Positions 19,085 through 27,734 of a stretch of DNA of 64,000 nt are shown in pieces. Numbering within the stretch: the stretch's first letter is position 1; each line of letters opens with the position of its first letter. The notes under the pieces were generated by a model, which ran no database searches, was not told the DNA's origin, and saw only the letters and a list, made by a program, of their open reading frames with translations. Origin of the DNA: Mycolicibacterium sp. CR10 (lineage in GTDB: Bacteria; Actinomycetota; Actinomycetes; Mycobacteriales; Mycobacteriaceae); NCBI RefSeq assembly GCF_005222675.1, contig NZ_STGE01000009.1, positions 62,001-126,000 on the forward strand. Direction: 5' to 3'. The position numbers and the translations under genes were made by a program.

Positions 19085-19570
19085 TCAATCCATGGCGAAG
19101 CGACCGACCTTCTCCGGATGGATGACGAGGCGCACCTGATCCTCGGCCAGGATCTCGGCGAGCTCACCCGCGCGAACAGGGTCGTCGAGGTCCCAGTACC
19201 GGGCGGCAAGGCGCGCGGCCAGATCGTGCGCGCCGTCGGGTTCGATCGTGGTGTGGCCGGCCACCGACACCCAGCGCTCCCGCTCACCCACGGGCGCAGC
19301 GACGACGAGCGAGGCGCGCGGGTCGCGTCGCAGCCGACGAATCTTCAACGTGTCTGGGCCGGTGAACAATTGGATGGTGCCCTCGGTAGTGACCTCGAAC
19401 CACACCGGCCGCGGTTGCGCCGGGACCGGGCCGGCCGCCACGGACAGAAACCCGTACAGGGGCCGTCGGAGGAGTTCGAGGTCTTCCGGGGCGAGCGAAG
19501 CGACGGGAGAATCTCGGCGGGCGAGCGAAGCGACGGGAAGTTGGTGGGCGTTCATCGAATCGGTGGTCAT
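19085..19570 (-). CDS. PPOX-class, probably F420-dependent, oxidoreductase with repeat-bearing N-terminus
   Basis: A 161-aa split-barrel protein; residues 30-161 form the fold (PLYGFLSVAAGPVPAQPRPVWFEV, LKIRRLRRDPRASLVVAAP, WVSVAGHTTIEPDG). The short Pro/Arg loop pattern is that of F420-binding PPOX proteins common in mycobacteria. The ATG at 19570 overlaps the stop of the NmrA-like gene (ATGA), so they form an operon. Residues 10-28 (QLPVASLARRDSPVASLAPE) are encoded by two copies of a short repeat and are likely an acquired, non-structural segment; translation could also start at a Met after residue 5. Confidence 0.78.
   Translation of the reverse strand: MTTDSMNAHQLPVASLARRDSPVASLAPEDLELLRRPLYGFLSVAAGPVPAQPRPVWFEVTTEGTIQLFTGPDTLKIRRLRRDPRASLVVAAPVGERERWVSVAGHTTIEPDGAHDLAARLAARYWDLDDPVRAGELAEILAEDQVRLVIHPEKVGRFAMD
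19491..19538. repeat. Short interspersed repeat, two copies 30 bp apart
   Basis: GCGAGCGAAGCGACGGGA occurs at 19491-19508 and 19521-19538. On the coding strand each copy gives PVASLA. The core GAGCGAAGCGAC is the same as in the 36-bp repeats at 12375-12474. Confidence 0.9.
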
Positions 19571-20406
19571 CGCCGCCACGCTCCGCTCGCGGCGATCCGC
19601 ACGACGTAGTCCTCGAAAGTGCGGGGTTGCCGTCCCAGCACGGTGGCGACAACTTCCGTCGTGTCCGCAAGGAGCCCGCGGTCCATCATCACGAACATCT
19701 CGGCGACGTGGTGGGCGTCGCTCTCGCTCAGGCCTTCCTCGACCAACCCGGCGGCGTATTCGGCAGCAGAGACCTGCTTGTAGGTGATGAGTTGACCAGT
19801 GGCCCTGGAGATCAGCTCGACGGCCTCCGCGAAGGTGAGAGCACGCGGTCCGGTCATCTCGTAGATCTGTCCGGCATGGCGGCCGGGCTGGGTCAACACT
19901 GCGGCCGCGACGTCGGCGACGTCTTCGAGGTCGATGAACGGCTCAGGGACATCACCGGCGGGCAGCGCCAGCTCACCGGCGAGCAGAGGGGCGTGGAAGA
20001 CGTCCTCGTCGAAGTCCTGCGCAAAGTTGTTGGGCCGCAGAATGGTCCACTCCAGCGATGAGTTACGCACGGCGTCCTCGGCATCGCGCATGTCCAGCCC
20101 GAACGTGGAATCACCCCAGGTATCGGCGCCGCGACCCGACAGCAGAACCAGCCGCTGCACTCCCGCGGACTCGGCCCGGGCGACGAAGTCGTGCACGGGG
20201 CCGACCACGGTGGGGGGAACCACATACACGGCGGCGACCCCCTGCAGGGCGGCGTCCCAGCTAGTGGGGTCGGACCAGTCGAATCGGGTGGCGCTGGACC
20301 GGGAGGCGGCACGCACGGGGACGTCCCGGATGCGCAGCCTGGGGACGACCCGGCGTCCGGTCTTGCCTGTCGCGCCGAGAACAAGGGTGTGATTGTCAGT
20401 AGTCAT
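19567..20406 (-). CDS. NmrA-like NAD(P)-binding reductase
   Basis: A 279-aa atypical SDR with GATGKTG at residues 11-17 and the family's later landmarks (LEWTILRPNNFAQDF, EPFIDLEDVADVAAAVL, YEMTGPRALTFAEAVELIS). Relatives include NAD(P)H:quinone and azo reductases and the NmrA redox sensor. It is the first gene of an operon with the PPOX-fold gene and is divergent from an AraC regulator 82 bp away, which probably controls it. Confidence 0.85.
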   Translation of the reverse strand: MTTDNHTLVLGATGKTGRRVVPRLRIRDVPVRAASRSSATRFDWSDPTSWDAALQGVAAVYVVPPTVVGPVHDFVARAESAGVQRLVLLSGRGADTWGDSTFGLDMRDAEDAVRNSSLEWTILRPNNFAQDFDEDVFHAPLLAGELALPAGDVPEPFIDLEDVADVAAAVLTQPGRHAGQIYEMTGPRALTFAEAVELISRATGQLITYKQVSAAEYAAGLVEEGLSESDAHHVAEMFVMMDRGLLADTTEVVATVLGRQPRTFEDYVVRIAASGAWRR

Positions 20407-20432
20407 GACATCGATTGAACCCGGGACATCTG

Positions 20433-20475
20433 GACGAATCCATGGGTAAAAGGCTCAATCGCCTGTTCATTCGTC
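20433..20475. promoter_or_regulatory. Divergent control region with inverted repeat
   Basis: GACGAAT (20433-20439) and ATTCGTC (20469-20475) form a perfect inverted repeat 29 bases apart between the NmrA-like and AraC genes. Its spacing fits two AraC-type half sites, but the assignment is positional. Confidence 0.4.
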
Positions 20476-20488
20476 TAACCTCGACGAG

Positions 20489-21430
20489 GTGGATGTGTTC
20501 GGTGACTTGTTCCGGGGGGTGCGGGCCCACGGTTCGCTTTTTGGTAGTTCCACCTTGACCGCGCCGTGGGCGCTGCACTTCGTGGACGGCGCCCCGCTGA
20601 CCCTGTGCACCGTCATCGGCGGCTCGGGCTGGATCGTGCCGGAGCACGGCCCGCCCGAGCCGTTGCGTGCCTACGAAACGGTTGTCGTGCGGGGGCCGGC
20701 GACGTTCACCTTCGTCGACCAACTCGACACGTCAGCGGAACCGATTGCGTGCGGGGAGTTCTGCGCAACGCCCGAGCAGGGCGGCACCCGGCACCGGCTC
20801 GGCTGGAGCGACACCGACCCCGGCAAGGCCGACGCGACGACGTTGATCGTCGGCGCCTACCCGGTGCGCGGTGAGATCAGTCGTCAGTTGCTCGACGTGC
20901 TGCCCGTCGTGTTGCGGGTGGAGGCCGGCGGCACCGGTGACGCCGTGCTCGACCACCTCGCCGCCGAGGTCGCCGCCGATGTCCCGGGTCAGCAGGTGGT
21001 GCTGGACCGGTTGTTGGACTGGATGTTGGTGTGCACGCTGCGTGAGTGGTTCGACAGGCCCGGCGGACAACCGCCCGCCTGGTGGGCGGCCCAACGGGAC
21101 CCCGTGGCCGGCCACGCATTGCGCCTGCTGCACGCCGACCCTGCGGCGCCGTGGACGGTGGCGACGCTGGCCGACCGGATCGGGGTGTCGAGGTCGACCT
21201 TGGCGAAGCGGTTCGCCGATCTGGTCGGTGAACCGCCGCTGACCTACCTGACCCGGTGGCGCATGACGCTGGCGGCGGACCTGCTGATCGAGAAGCACGA
21301 GGCCACCGTGGCCGCGGTCGCCCGCACCGTGGGTTACTCCGAACCGTTCGCATTCAGCGCCGCCTTCAAACGCGTTCGGGGTGTCAACCCCAGCGAGTTT
21401 CGGCGCAGCGCCACCGCGTCGACCGCCTGA
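20489..21430 (+). CDS. AraC family transcriptional regulator with cupin sensor
   Basis: A 313-aa regulator. Residues about 1-180 look like the AraC-type cupin sensor domain (ALHFVDGAPLTLCTVIGGSGWI, AYETVVVRGP); residues about 205-305 carry the two helix-turn-helix units (WTVATLADRIGVSRSTLAKRF and VAAVARTVGYSEPFAFSAAF). The GTG at 20489 has GACGAGG just upstream. It is divergent from the NmrA-like/PPOX operon, a common arrangement for sensors of electrophiles or aromatic compounds. Confidence 0.88.
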   Translation: MDVFGDLFRGVRAHGSLFGSSTLTAPWALHFVDGAPLTLCTVIGGSGWIVPEHGPPEPLRAYETVVVRGPATFTFVDQLDTSAEPIACGEFCATPEQGGTRHRLGWSDTDPGKADATTLIVGAYPVRGEISRQLLDVLPVVLRVEAGGTGDAVLDHLAAEVAADVPGQQVVLDRLLDWMLVCTLREWFDRPGGQPPAWWAAQRDPVAGHALRLLHADPAAPWTVATLADRIGVSRSTLAKRFADLVGEPPLTYLTRWRMTLAADLLIEKHEATVAAVARTVGYSEPFAFSAAFKRVRGVNPSEFRRSATASTA

Positions 21431-21453
21431 CCGCGGGCACGACCAGGGGTGTT

Positions 21454-21484
21454 TTGACTGTGCCCCGGCGGCACAGTCTCCAAT
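21454..21484 (+). promoter_or_regulatory. TTGACT with 9-5-9 dyad before the Hip1-like gene
   Basis: TTGACT (21454-21459) overlaps a perfect inverted repeat, GACTGTGCC-CCGGC-GGCACAGTC (21456-21478). With the 19-bp spacer used by MerR-type promoters, the -10 would be TCCAAT (21479-21484) and transcription would start at the GTG at 21491. The dyad could instead act as a terminator for the AraC gene that ends at 21430. Confidence 0.45.
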
Positions 21485-21490
21485 GGGCGG

Positions 21491-23035
21491 GTGAACATCC
21501 GGCATTGCGTGCGATACGGCGGCGCGTTCGTCGCACTCCTGGTCCTGTTGATGGGCTGTACGACGGCGCCGCCGCAGGAAGCGTCGACGTCCGGACTCGA
21601 CCGGTTCTACGGTCAAGAGCTCTCCTGGGGAGCGTGCGAGGACTACGCGATCACGACGATCGAACGGGCGGTCTTCGCAGGCGCTGGAGCTGCCGAGTGC
21701 GGGCGGCTCGAGGTCCCGCTGGACTACCAAACTCCCGACGGCAGAACCGCGAAGTTGGCCGTCATGCGGGTGCCCGCGCGGGGTGAGGCCATCGGTTCTC
21801 TGGTGATCAACCCGGGAGGCCCGGGTGGTTCCGGGTTGTTCGGTGCCGCTGCCACCGCGTCGTCGCTGCCGGAAAGCCGCTTGACCGAACGCTTCGACAT
21901 CGTGGGCTTCGACCCGCGTGGGGTGGGCGCCTCAGTGCCGGCGATCGACTGCTACACCGATGCCGAAGCTGAGCGCGGTGACGTGTGGCTGTCCACGCAG
22001 GGCACGACTGTTCAATGGACAGAGCAGGATACGAAGCAGGTCGCCGACCGGTGTGCCGAGGGCTCCGATGGGGCCGACGTGCTGGCCAGTGTCGGGACCC
22101 GGGACGCGGCCCGCGACATCGACGTGTTGCGCGCGGTCCTCGGTGACGAGCAACTCACGTTCCTGGGGCAGAGCTACGGAACACGGCTGGGTGCGGTGTA
22201 TGCCGAGCAGTTCCCTCGCAACGTCCGCGCCATGCTGCTCGACGGCGCCATCGATCCGCACCAGTCGACGTTCGAGCGCCGGGTCGACGCGTACGCCGGC
22301 TTTCAGCGGTCGTTCGACGAAATGGCCGCGTTCTGCGCCGCCCAGGCCGACTGCCCGCTGGGCGACGATCCGGCCCGAGCTGTCGAGGCCTTCCAACGAA
22401 TCATGCAACCGCTCTTCGGTTCGGCGGTTCCTGCGCTGGATTCCACTCTCGACTTCGACGAGGCTGTCGGAGGGGTGATCTCGGGTCTCTACGCCAAGGA
22501 GGCATGGCCGCGCATCATCGCCGGGATCGCCCAGGTGCAGCAGGGCAGGGGCGACGAACTGCTGCAAATCGGCTACGACTTCGCTCTCAGCGGACCCGAC
22601 ATCGGCTGGACCAATATGCCCGAAGCCAATTACGCCATCAACTGCATGGACGAGGATCGGCTGACCGAACCGCAGGGCAACGAGTTGCGTCGGGCGATTC
22701 TCGACGCCGCACCGTTCATGGATCCCGGCGTCGCCTTGACGGGCGCACGCGACGGGTGTGAGCACTGGTCCGCCGAGCCGACGCTCGGATTCCCATACGC
22801 CACCGACATCGACGGGCTTGCGCCCACCCTCGTGGTGTCGATCACGGGAGACCCCACGACGCCGCACTCCGGCGGCATCAATCTCGCGAGAACGCTTGGC
22901 AGTGCACTGCTTACCGTCGAGGGGGAGGGGCACACCGTGGTGACCGGGGGAACCAACACGTGCGTCGACGCCATCGCCGCCGACTACTTGATCGACCTCA
23001 CGCTGCCTCCGGCGGGTGCTACGTGCCCACTCTGA
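21491..23035 (+). CDS. Hip1/tripeptidyl-aminopeptidase-like lipoprotein
   Basis: A 514-aa exported serine hydrolase. The N-terminus is a signal peptide with lipobox LLMGC (Cys22 predicted lipidated). The alpha/beta-hydrolase domain shows the oxyanion segment NPGGPGGSG and the triad Ser228 (GQSYGT), Asp454 (SITGDPTTP) and His481 (GEGHT), followed by the C-terminal TAP-like region. Ser228 is also the nucleophile number of M. tuberculosis Hip1, and lengths match. It is a cell-envelope protease with peptide substrates. It converges on the MFS gene with 4 bp between stops. Confidence 0.88.
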   Translation: MNIRHCVRYGGAFVALLVLLMGCTTAPPQEASTSGLDRFYGQELSWGACEDYAITTIERAVFAGAGAAECGRLEVPLDYQTPDGRTAKLAVMRVPARGEAIGSLVINPGGPGGSGLFGAAATASSLPESRLTERFDIVGFDPRGVGASVPAIDCYTDAEAERGDVWLSTQGTTVQWTEQDTKQVADRCAEGSDGADVLASVGTRDAARDIDVLRAVLGDEQLTFLGQSYGTRLGAVYAEQFPRNVRAMLLDGAIDPHQSTFERRVDAYAGFQRSFDEMAAFCAAQADCPLGDDPARAVEAFQRIMQPLFGSAVPALDSTLDFDEAVGGVISGLYAKEAWPRIIAGIAQVQQGRGDELLQIGYDFALSGPDIGWTNMPEANYAINCMDEDRLTEPQGNELRRAILDAAPFMDPGVALTGARDGCEHWSAEPTLGFPYATDIDGLAPTLVVSITGDPTTPHSGGINLARTLGSALLTVEGEGHTVVTGGTNTCVDAIAADYLIDLTLPPAGATCPL

Positions 23036-23039
23036 CCGA

Positions 23040-24188
23040 TCAATGCTGACGGTCCAACGTGGCCGAGGCCGCGACGGGACGCACGACGGCGGCCGTGGCA
23101 CCCGTCATCGCACACAGGATGAACGTGGTGGTGGCACCGTGAGCGTCGATCAGCGCGCCCGCGGTGGGGGCGCCGAGCGCCTGGCCGAGCGCGATCGTGA
23201 AGAACGACAACCCGACTCCGAGCGATGGCGAGTCCGGGTACACCCGAGTGCTCCACACCAGCAGCAGCCCCGTCAGACAGATGTAGGACGCCCCGAAGAC
23301 GCCGACGGACAACATGATCGCCACGACACTCCACGGTGCGATCGCGAGAACGATGGTGCCGCAGGACATGGCGAGGGTGGTGCCCACCCATGCGCGTCTG
23401 AGGCCGATCCGTCGGGCGAGGTCGCCCCCGAACGCACCGGCGATACCCGCGGCACCAAGGACCATCCACGCGATCGATGCGACAGCGACGCCGGCAGACC
23501 CGCCGGTGCTGATCTGATCGCGGCCGAAACTCCACACCGTGATGCTGCCGAGGCCGGTGAGCAACGACGCCGCCACCAGACCGAAACTCCCGGTGCGCCA
23601 ACGTTGCACCTGCGCTGGCTCGACGGGGGAGTCCTGGGTGCTACCGACGCTGAACGCCACCCATATCGTCGTGGCCGCGGCGATGACCGCGTACACCCCC
23701 CAGGCCAACCGCCAGTGGTCGAAGAGGGCGAACGCGATCGGACCCGAGACGAGTACACCGACGCCGGTGCCGGCGTTGACGATGGTCTGGGCGCGATCAC
23801 CGGCCGCGCCGCGAATCCGGTGCGCGATGGCCGCGGCCAACGGTGGCGACGCGATGCCTGTGCTGGACCCCGCGATCAGTACCCCGACGGCCAGGACCCA
23901 CGCAGAGGGCGCCAAGGCGACCATGGTCATCCCCAGCGTGGCGACGATTCCCGCGCCGGTCGCCACCAACCGTGGTCCGAGACGTCTGGTCACCGCCGCG
24001 CTGGCGATGATCGCCGCGCAGTAGCCGACGTAGCTTCCGGCGGCGATCACACCCACGATCGTGGAACTGAGGCCGAACTCATCGGTGAGCACCGGCGTGA
24101 ACAACCCGTAGGCGAAGCGTGCCAACCCATAGCAGCACGCGATCAGCGCGGCGCCCGACGCGACGAGCGAGTAGAACGATCGTTGCAC
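23040..24188 (-). CDS. MFS transporter (YbfB/YjiJ-like)
   Basis: A 382-aa transporter with about 12 helices, opening CYGLARFAYGLFTPVLTDEFGLS, which is the pattern of the YbfB/YjiJ group. The GTG at 24188 is chosen since the homologous region begins there; only 18 bases separate it from the divergent TetR start. No substrate can be named; the context (TetR, beta-lactamase, esterase) suggests export of a drug-like or lipid compound. Confidence 0.8.
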   Translation of the reverse strand: MQRSFYSLVASGAALIACCYGLARFAYGLFTPVLTDEFGLSSTIVGVIAAGSYVGYCAAIIASAAVTRRLGPRLVATGAGIVATLGMTMVALAPSAWVLAVGVLIAGSSTGIASPPLAAAIAHRIRGAAGDRAQTIVNAGTGVGVLVSGPIAFALFDHWRLAWGVYAVIAAATTIWVAFSVGSTQDSPVEPAQVQRWRTGSFGLVAASLLTGLGSITVWSFGRDQISTGGSAGVAVASIAWMVLGAAGIAGAFGGDLARRIGLRRAWVGTTLAMSCGTIVLAIAPWSVVAIMLSVGVFGASYICLTGLLLVWSTRVYPDSPSLGVGLSFFTIALGQALGAPTAGALIDAHGATTTFILCAMTGATAAVVRPVAASATLDRQH

Positions 24189-24194
24189 TCGGCC

Positions 24195-24206
24195 TATAGT
24201 GTCAGG
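24195..24206 (+). promoter_or_regulatory. TATAGT -10 box, leaderless TetR start
   Basis: TATAGT (24195-24200) ends six bases before the ATG at 24207, so transcription likely starts on the start codon. The 18-bp gap to the divergent MFS gene leaves no room for a leader or separate operator, so any operator must overlap coding DNA. Confidence 0.6.
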
Positions 24207-24785
24207 ATGCCACCGATTCGGCAACCCGCTCGCGCACGTTTACTGCGTGCCGCCGACGAGTTGTTCTACGCCAACGGGATTGCGGCCACCGGCGTTGACG
24301 CCGTCATCGCGAGGGCCGGGGTGGCTACCGGATCGCTCTACAAGAACTTCAGCGGCAAGGACGACCTCGTCGCCGCGTACCTGACCGACCGCGACCAGCG
24401 CTTCCGCACGCTGTGGGAATCTCAGATCGATGCAGCAACCAGTCCAATCGACCGACTGCTGGCCATCTTCGGCGCCACCGAAGAGTGGGCGCGTCATTCC
24501 GATGTGCGGCGAGGATGTGCCCACGTCGCGGCGGCAGCGCAACTACCGCAGGGCCACGCCGGAATCAGCGCGGCCGCCGAACACAAGCGTTTCGTGATCA
24601 CCCGGCTCGCGTCGCTGGCCGAGGCGGCCGGACTTCGCGACCCGGGTCGCGCGGCGGGCGACATCGCGCTGATCTATGACGGGATGCTCAGCGCACTGGC
24701 GATCGGCGTCGATCCAGCCCCCGTCGAGCGGGGTCTGCAATTGGCGGAGCTTGTCGTCGAGCGTGAGCGTCGACGGCGAAGCTGA
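24207..24785 (+). CDS. TetR/AcrR family transcriptional regulator
   Basis: A 192-aa TetR repressor with the HTH at residues about 8-53 (RLLRAADELFYANGIAATGVDAVI, GVATGSLYKNFSGKDDL). The C-terminal part resembles the LmrA/YxaF-like group of drug or flavonoid-responsive regulators (HSDVRRGCAHVAAAAQ). It starts an operon with the beta-lactamase (30-bp gap) and esterase, and is divergent from the MFS gene, so it likely controls all four. Confidence 0.88.
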   Translation: MPPIRQPARARLLRAADELFYANGIAATGVDAVIARAGVATGSLYKNFSGKDDLVAAYLTDRDQRFRTLWESQIDAATSPIDRLLAIFGATEEWARHSDVRRGCAHVAAAAQLPQGHAGISAAAEHKRFVITRLASLAEAAGLRDPGRAAGDIALIYDGMLSALAIGVDPAPVERGLQLAELVVERERRRRS

Positions 24786-24815
24786 CGGAAATCACGAGTA
24801 CAGAAGGGTTCTCAG

Positions 24816-25985
24816 TTGCGAATCATCACCAGTGCGGTCACGGCGCTGCTGTCGGTAGTCACGCTGTGCACGATGTCCATCGCGGGACCGGCCGCCGCAC
24901 GTCCTGATGCTGTCGCCGCGGCGGTGGATGCAGCGTTTCGACCGCTGCTGGCCGAATACGGCATACCGGGGATGGCCGTCGCGGTGACGGTCGACGGCCG
25001 TCAGCATCACTTCACCTACGGAGTCGCGTCCAGGCAGAGTGCGGCCCCGGTGACCACCGAGACGATCTTCGAGATCGGATCGCTGTCCAAGACGTTCACC
25101 GCGACTGCGGCCACCTACGCACAGGCACTCGGACGAATCTCACTCAACGACCACCCGGGCGCGTACCTGCCCGAGTTGGCGGGTGGTAGTCCCATCGACC
25201 GGGCGACGCTACTGAACCTAGGTACGTACACGGCCGGCGGTTTGCCACTGCAGTTTCCGTCTGACGTCACCGACGACGCCCAGGTGCAGAAGTACTTTCA
25301 GCAGTGGACACCCGACGCCGCCCCCGGTCAACAACGCCGATACTCCAACCCCAGCATCGGCCTGCTCGGCCGCGTCTCTGCTCGGGCGATGAACAGCAGC
25401 TTCACCGACCTGGTGCAAGGACAGGTCTTCCCCAAGCTGGGGCTGGCCCACAGCTACATCCAGGTGCCGCCAACCGAGATGGGCAGCTACGCATGGGGTT
25501 ACGATTCCGAGAACGCGCCGACCCGGGTGAGCCCGGGCGCTCTCGACGCCGAAGCCTATGGCGTCAAGTCGACCGCAGCGGACATGCTGCGTTTCGTCGA
25601 GGCGAACATCGCCCCCAGCGCTCTAGAGCCACCGATGCGCGACGCCGTCGAACAGACGCACGTCGGCTACTTCAAGGTCGCCGACATGGTCCAAGGCCTT
25701 GGCTGGGAACGGTATCCCTACCCGGTCTCGGTCGATCAGCTCCTGGCCGGCAACTCGACCGACATCGCCATGGCGCCCCACCCGGTCACCCCCCTCACCG
25801 GGCAACCCCCGTCGGGCCCGACGCTGTTCAACAAGACCGGCTCCACCAACGGATTCGGTGCCTACGCCGCATTCGTGCCCGACAAACGAATCGGGATCGT
25901 CATGCTCGCGAACAAGAACTTCCCGATCGCCGCGCGCGTCAGGGCTTCCCACGCTGTCCTCCAAGAACTTTCACCCGAAAGATGA
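24816..25985 (+). CDS. Class C (AmpC-type) beta-lactamase
   Basis: A 389-aa exported serine hydrolase with signal peptide (residues 1-28). All three AmpC motifs are present: SLSK (Ser89-Lys92), YSN (Tyr176) and KTG (Lys340). The Ser-to-KTG distance, 251 residues, equals that in E. coli AmpC (64 to 315). Around them are close matches to AmpC ([42 protein letters not shown]). It is therefore a true class C enzyme or very near one, not just a beta-lactamase-fold esterase. TTG start at 24816, with AGAAGGG 8 nt upstream. Second gene of the TetR operon, 10 bp before the esterase. Confidence 0.9.
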   Translation: MRIITSAVTALLSVVTLCTMSIAGPAAARPDAVAAAVDAAFRPLLAEYGIPGMAVAVTVDGRQHHFTYGVASRQSAAPVTTETIFEIGSLSKTFTATAATYAQALGRISLNDHPGAYLPELAGGSPIDRATLLNLGTYTAGGLPLQFPSDVTDDAQVQKYFQQWTPDAAPGQQRRYSNPSIGLLGRVSARAMNSSFTDLVQGQVFPKLGLAHSYIQVPPTEMGSYAWGYDSENAPTRVSPGALDAEAYGVKSTAADMLRFVEANIAPSALEPPMRDAVEQTHVGYFKVADMVQGLGWERYPYPVSVDQLLAGNSTDIAMAPHPVTPLTGQPPSGPTLFNKTGSTNGFGAYAAFVPDKRIGIVMLANKNFPIAARVRASHAVLQELSPER

Positions 25986-25995
25986 GTGTCAGTGA

Positions 25996-27069
25996 ATGCG
26001 GCCTACCTCACCGATGACCGCAGGAAGCGCTCCGCGTAGGCGGCGGCGGTGGCCCTGGGTCACCGCCGCGATCCTCGGCGCGCTCGTGCTCGCCGCGGGC
26101 ACCGCGACCGCCGCATTCCAATTCGGCCTCCCGTGGTGGACGCAGGAGGGCGATCGTCACCACGTGCACCACAGCGACACCGGTTCCGTGCGCTTTCAGG
26201 TCCACCTCCCGCCGCAGCATGACAGCACAACCCGCCTGCCGGTGGTGATGGCGATTCACGGGTGCGCAATGACGGGATACGGGTGGAACTCCATGAAAGC
26301 CACGACGCAGTTCAACAGCCGGGCTGATCGGGAAGGCTTCATCGTCGTCTATCCGACCCAACGGATGTTTCGCAACACGGTCAACTGCTGGAACTCGGCG
26401 GACCCTCGCGAACAGCAGCGCTACACCGGGGAACCGGCCCTTCTCGCCGGCGTAGCGCGTCAGGTTGTCGAAACCTACAACGCCGACCCTGCTCGAGTGC
26501 ACGTCGTCGGCGCCTCCTCGGGCGCGGGGACCGCCGTCATTCTCGCGGCGACCTACCCTGACGTCTTCGCGACGGTGACGTCAGTCGCAGGTGGCGAATA
26601 CGGTTTGAATCAGGTGGATCCCGATGATCCGGATTCCACGCCGCCGGCGTACACGGCGCGTCAGGCGTGGGCCCAGATGGGGGACCGTGCCAGACATGTG
26701 CCGCTGCTCGTCATCCACGGCGAGGATGACGAGGTGGTGCCGCCACTGGTCGCCGATCGACTCGTCGCACACTGGACCGCGGTGCACGACTTCGTCGACG
26801 ACGGTCTGCTCAACAACAGCCTGCAGTTGGTGGAGGCCACCGAAACCGTGCCCGGCGTGCCGGGCAGGCACCCGTACACGAAGACAACCCTGACCGCTGC
26901 CGACGGTAGTTCGATGGTCGAGTCGTACATGGTCGAGGGACTGGGACACGCCTGGCCGGGTCCTGCCGGCGACGGTATGTTCACCGATCACGCCGGCCCC
27001 GACGCCAGCGCTGCCGCATGGGATTTCGCGCGGCGCCACCCGATGTCGCGGTCCACCGCGACTGGCTGA
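25996..27069 (+). CDS. Exported PHB depolymerase/feruloyl-esterase-like hydrolase
   Basis: A 357-aa alpha/beta-hydrolase. An Arg-rich start and a hydrophobic helix (residues about 20-42) form a signal or anchor. The hydrolase domain shows the AIHGC oxyanion segment, the nucleophile Ser174 in GASSG, an acidic residue in IHGEDDEVVPP and a late His in GLGHAWPG, the pattern of the LpqC/PHB-depolymerase family, which act on polyester or aromatic esters. ATG at 25996 is used; an in-frame ATG lies at 26014. Last gene of the TetR operon, ended by a bidirectional hairpin. Confidence 0.82.
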   Translation: MRPTSPMTAGSAPRRRRRWPWVTAAILGALVLAAGTATAAFQFGLPWWTQEGDRHHVHHSDTGSVRFQVHLPPQHDSTTRLPVVMAIHGCAMTGYGWNSMKATTQFNSRADREGFIVVYPTQRMFRNTVNCWNSADPREQQRYTGEPALLAGVARQVVETYNADPARVHVVGASSGAGTAVILAATYPDVFATVTSVAGGEYGLNQVDPDDPDSTPPAYTARQAWAQMGDRARHVPLLVIHGEDDEVVPPLVADRLVAHWTAVHDFVDDGLLNNSLQLVEATETVPGVPGRHPYTKTTLTAADGSSMVESYMVEGLGHAWPGPAGDGMFTDHAGPDASAAAWDFARRHPMSRSTATG

Positions 27070-27093
27070 GCGGCGTTTCTCGAGGCCGCTCAG
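27066..27093. terminator. Bidirectional hairpin terminator
   Basis: CTGAGCGGC (27066-27074) pairs perfectly with GCCGCTCAG (27085-27093) across a 10-nt loop. It spans the stop codons of both the esterase gene and the converging TetR gene, so it serves both strands. Confidence 0.65.
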
Positions 27094-27698
27094 CGATCCC
27101 GGTTGCGTTGCAGGCTGGGCATCAAGACCTCGTCCACCAGCGCGCGAACCGTCTCGTCCGTCGGCGGCCGCTCCGAGATCAATCCCCGGAACACCAGATA
27201 GCCGGGCAGGATGTCCCAAATCTCGGGGTTGATCGTTTCGGCGTCGATCTCCCCGCGGTCCACCGCGTCGGCGAGTACCTCTTTGATCAACAGATTCCGG
27301 TGATGGACGAACTTCTCCTGCATTGCCGCACTCAGCGCGGCGCTATGGGACATCTCGTTCAGCACCGCCCGCATGGTGGTCGAGTGGTCTCGCGAGTGCT
27401 GACACACCGAAGCGCCGATGGCCAGCAGGTCGCCGCGCAGCGACCCTGTTCGCGGCGCCACCGAGGACTCCCGGGTGCCCTCGATGAAGGCCGCCAGCAC
27501 CAGATCGGCCTTCGACGGCCACCGCCGGTACATGGTGGCCTTGCTGGCCTTGGCTTCGGTCGCCACCGCTTCTACGGTGAGGCGGTCGTATCCGTGTTCC
27601 TGGAGCAGCCTCAGCGTCACGGCCAACAGCTCGGCCTCGCGCTCGGTCCAGTAGCACTCCGGTGTGGAGGCTGCTGCGCCGTCCGGGTCTACGACCAC
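27090..27698 (-). CDS. TetR/AcrR family transcriptional regulator
   Basis: A 202-aa TetR repressor, HTH at residues about 22-70 (LLAVTLRLLQEHGYDRLTVEAV, ASKATMYRRWPSKADLV). The C-terminus matches the TetR_C family common in mycobacterial efflux regulators. GTG start at 27698. It is divergent from mmpS-mmpL with a 160-bp control region holding a strong repeat, so the likely target is the MmpS/MmpL pump and itself. Confidence 0.88.
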   Translation of the reverse strand: MVVDPDGAAASTPECYWTEREAELLAVTLRLLQEHGYDRLTVEAVATEAKASKATMYRRWPSKADLVLAAFIEGTRESSVAPRTGSLRGDLLAIGASVCQHSRDHSTTMRAVLNEMSHSAALSAAMQEKFVHHRNLLIKEVLADAVDRGEIDAETINPEIWDILPGYLVFRGLISERPPTDETVRALVDEVLMPSLQRNRDR

Positions 27699-27734
27699 GC
27701 GCCCTCCCTGGGATCAGTGAGCTCAGTAGTTCCG

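Noticed and set aside
23016..24206. Long plus-strand open frame opposite the MFS gene
   Set aside because: Its residues are Arg/Asp/Gly-rich and without any motif; only the part from 24207 (TetR) is coding.
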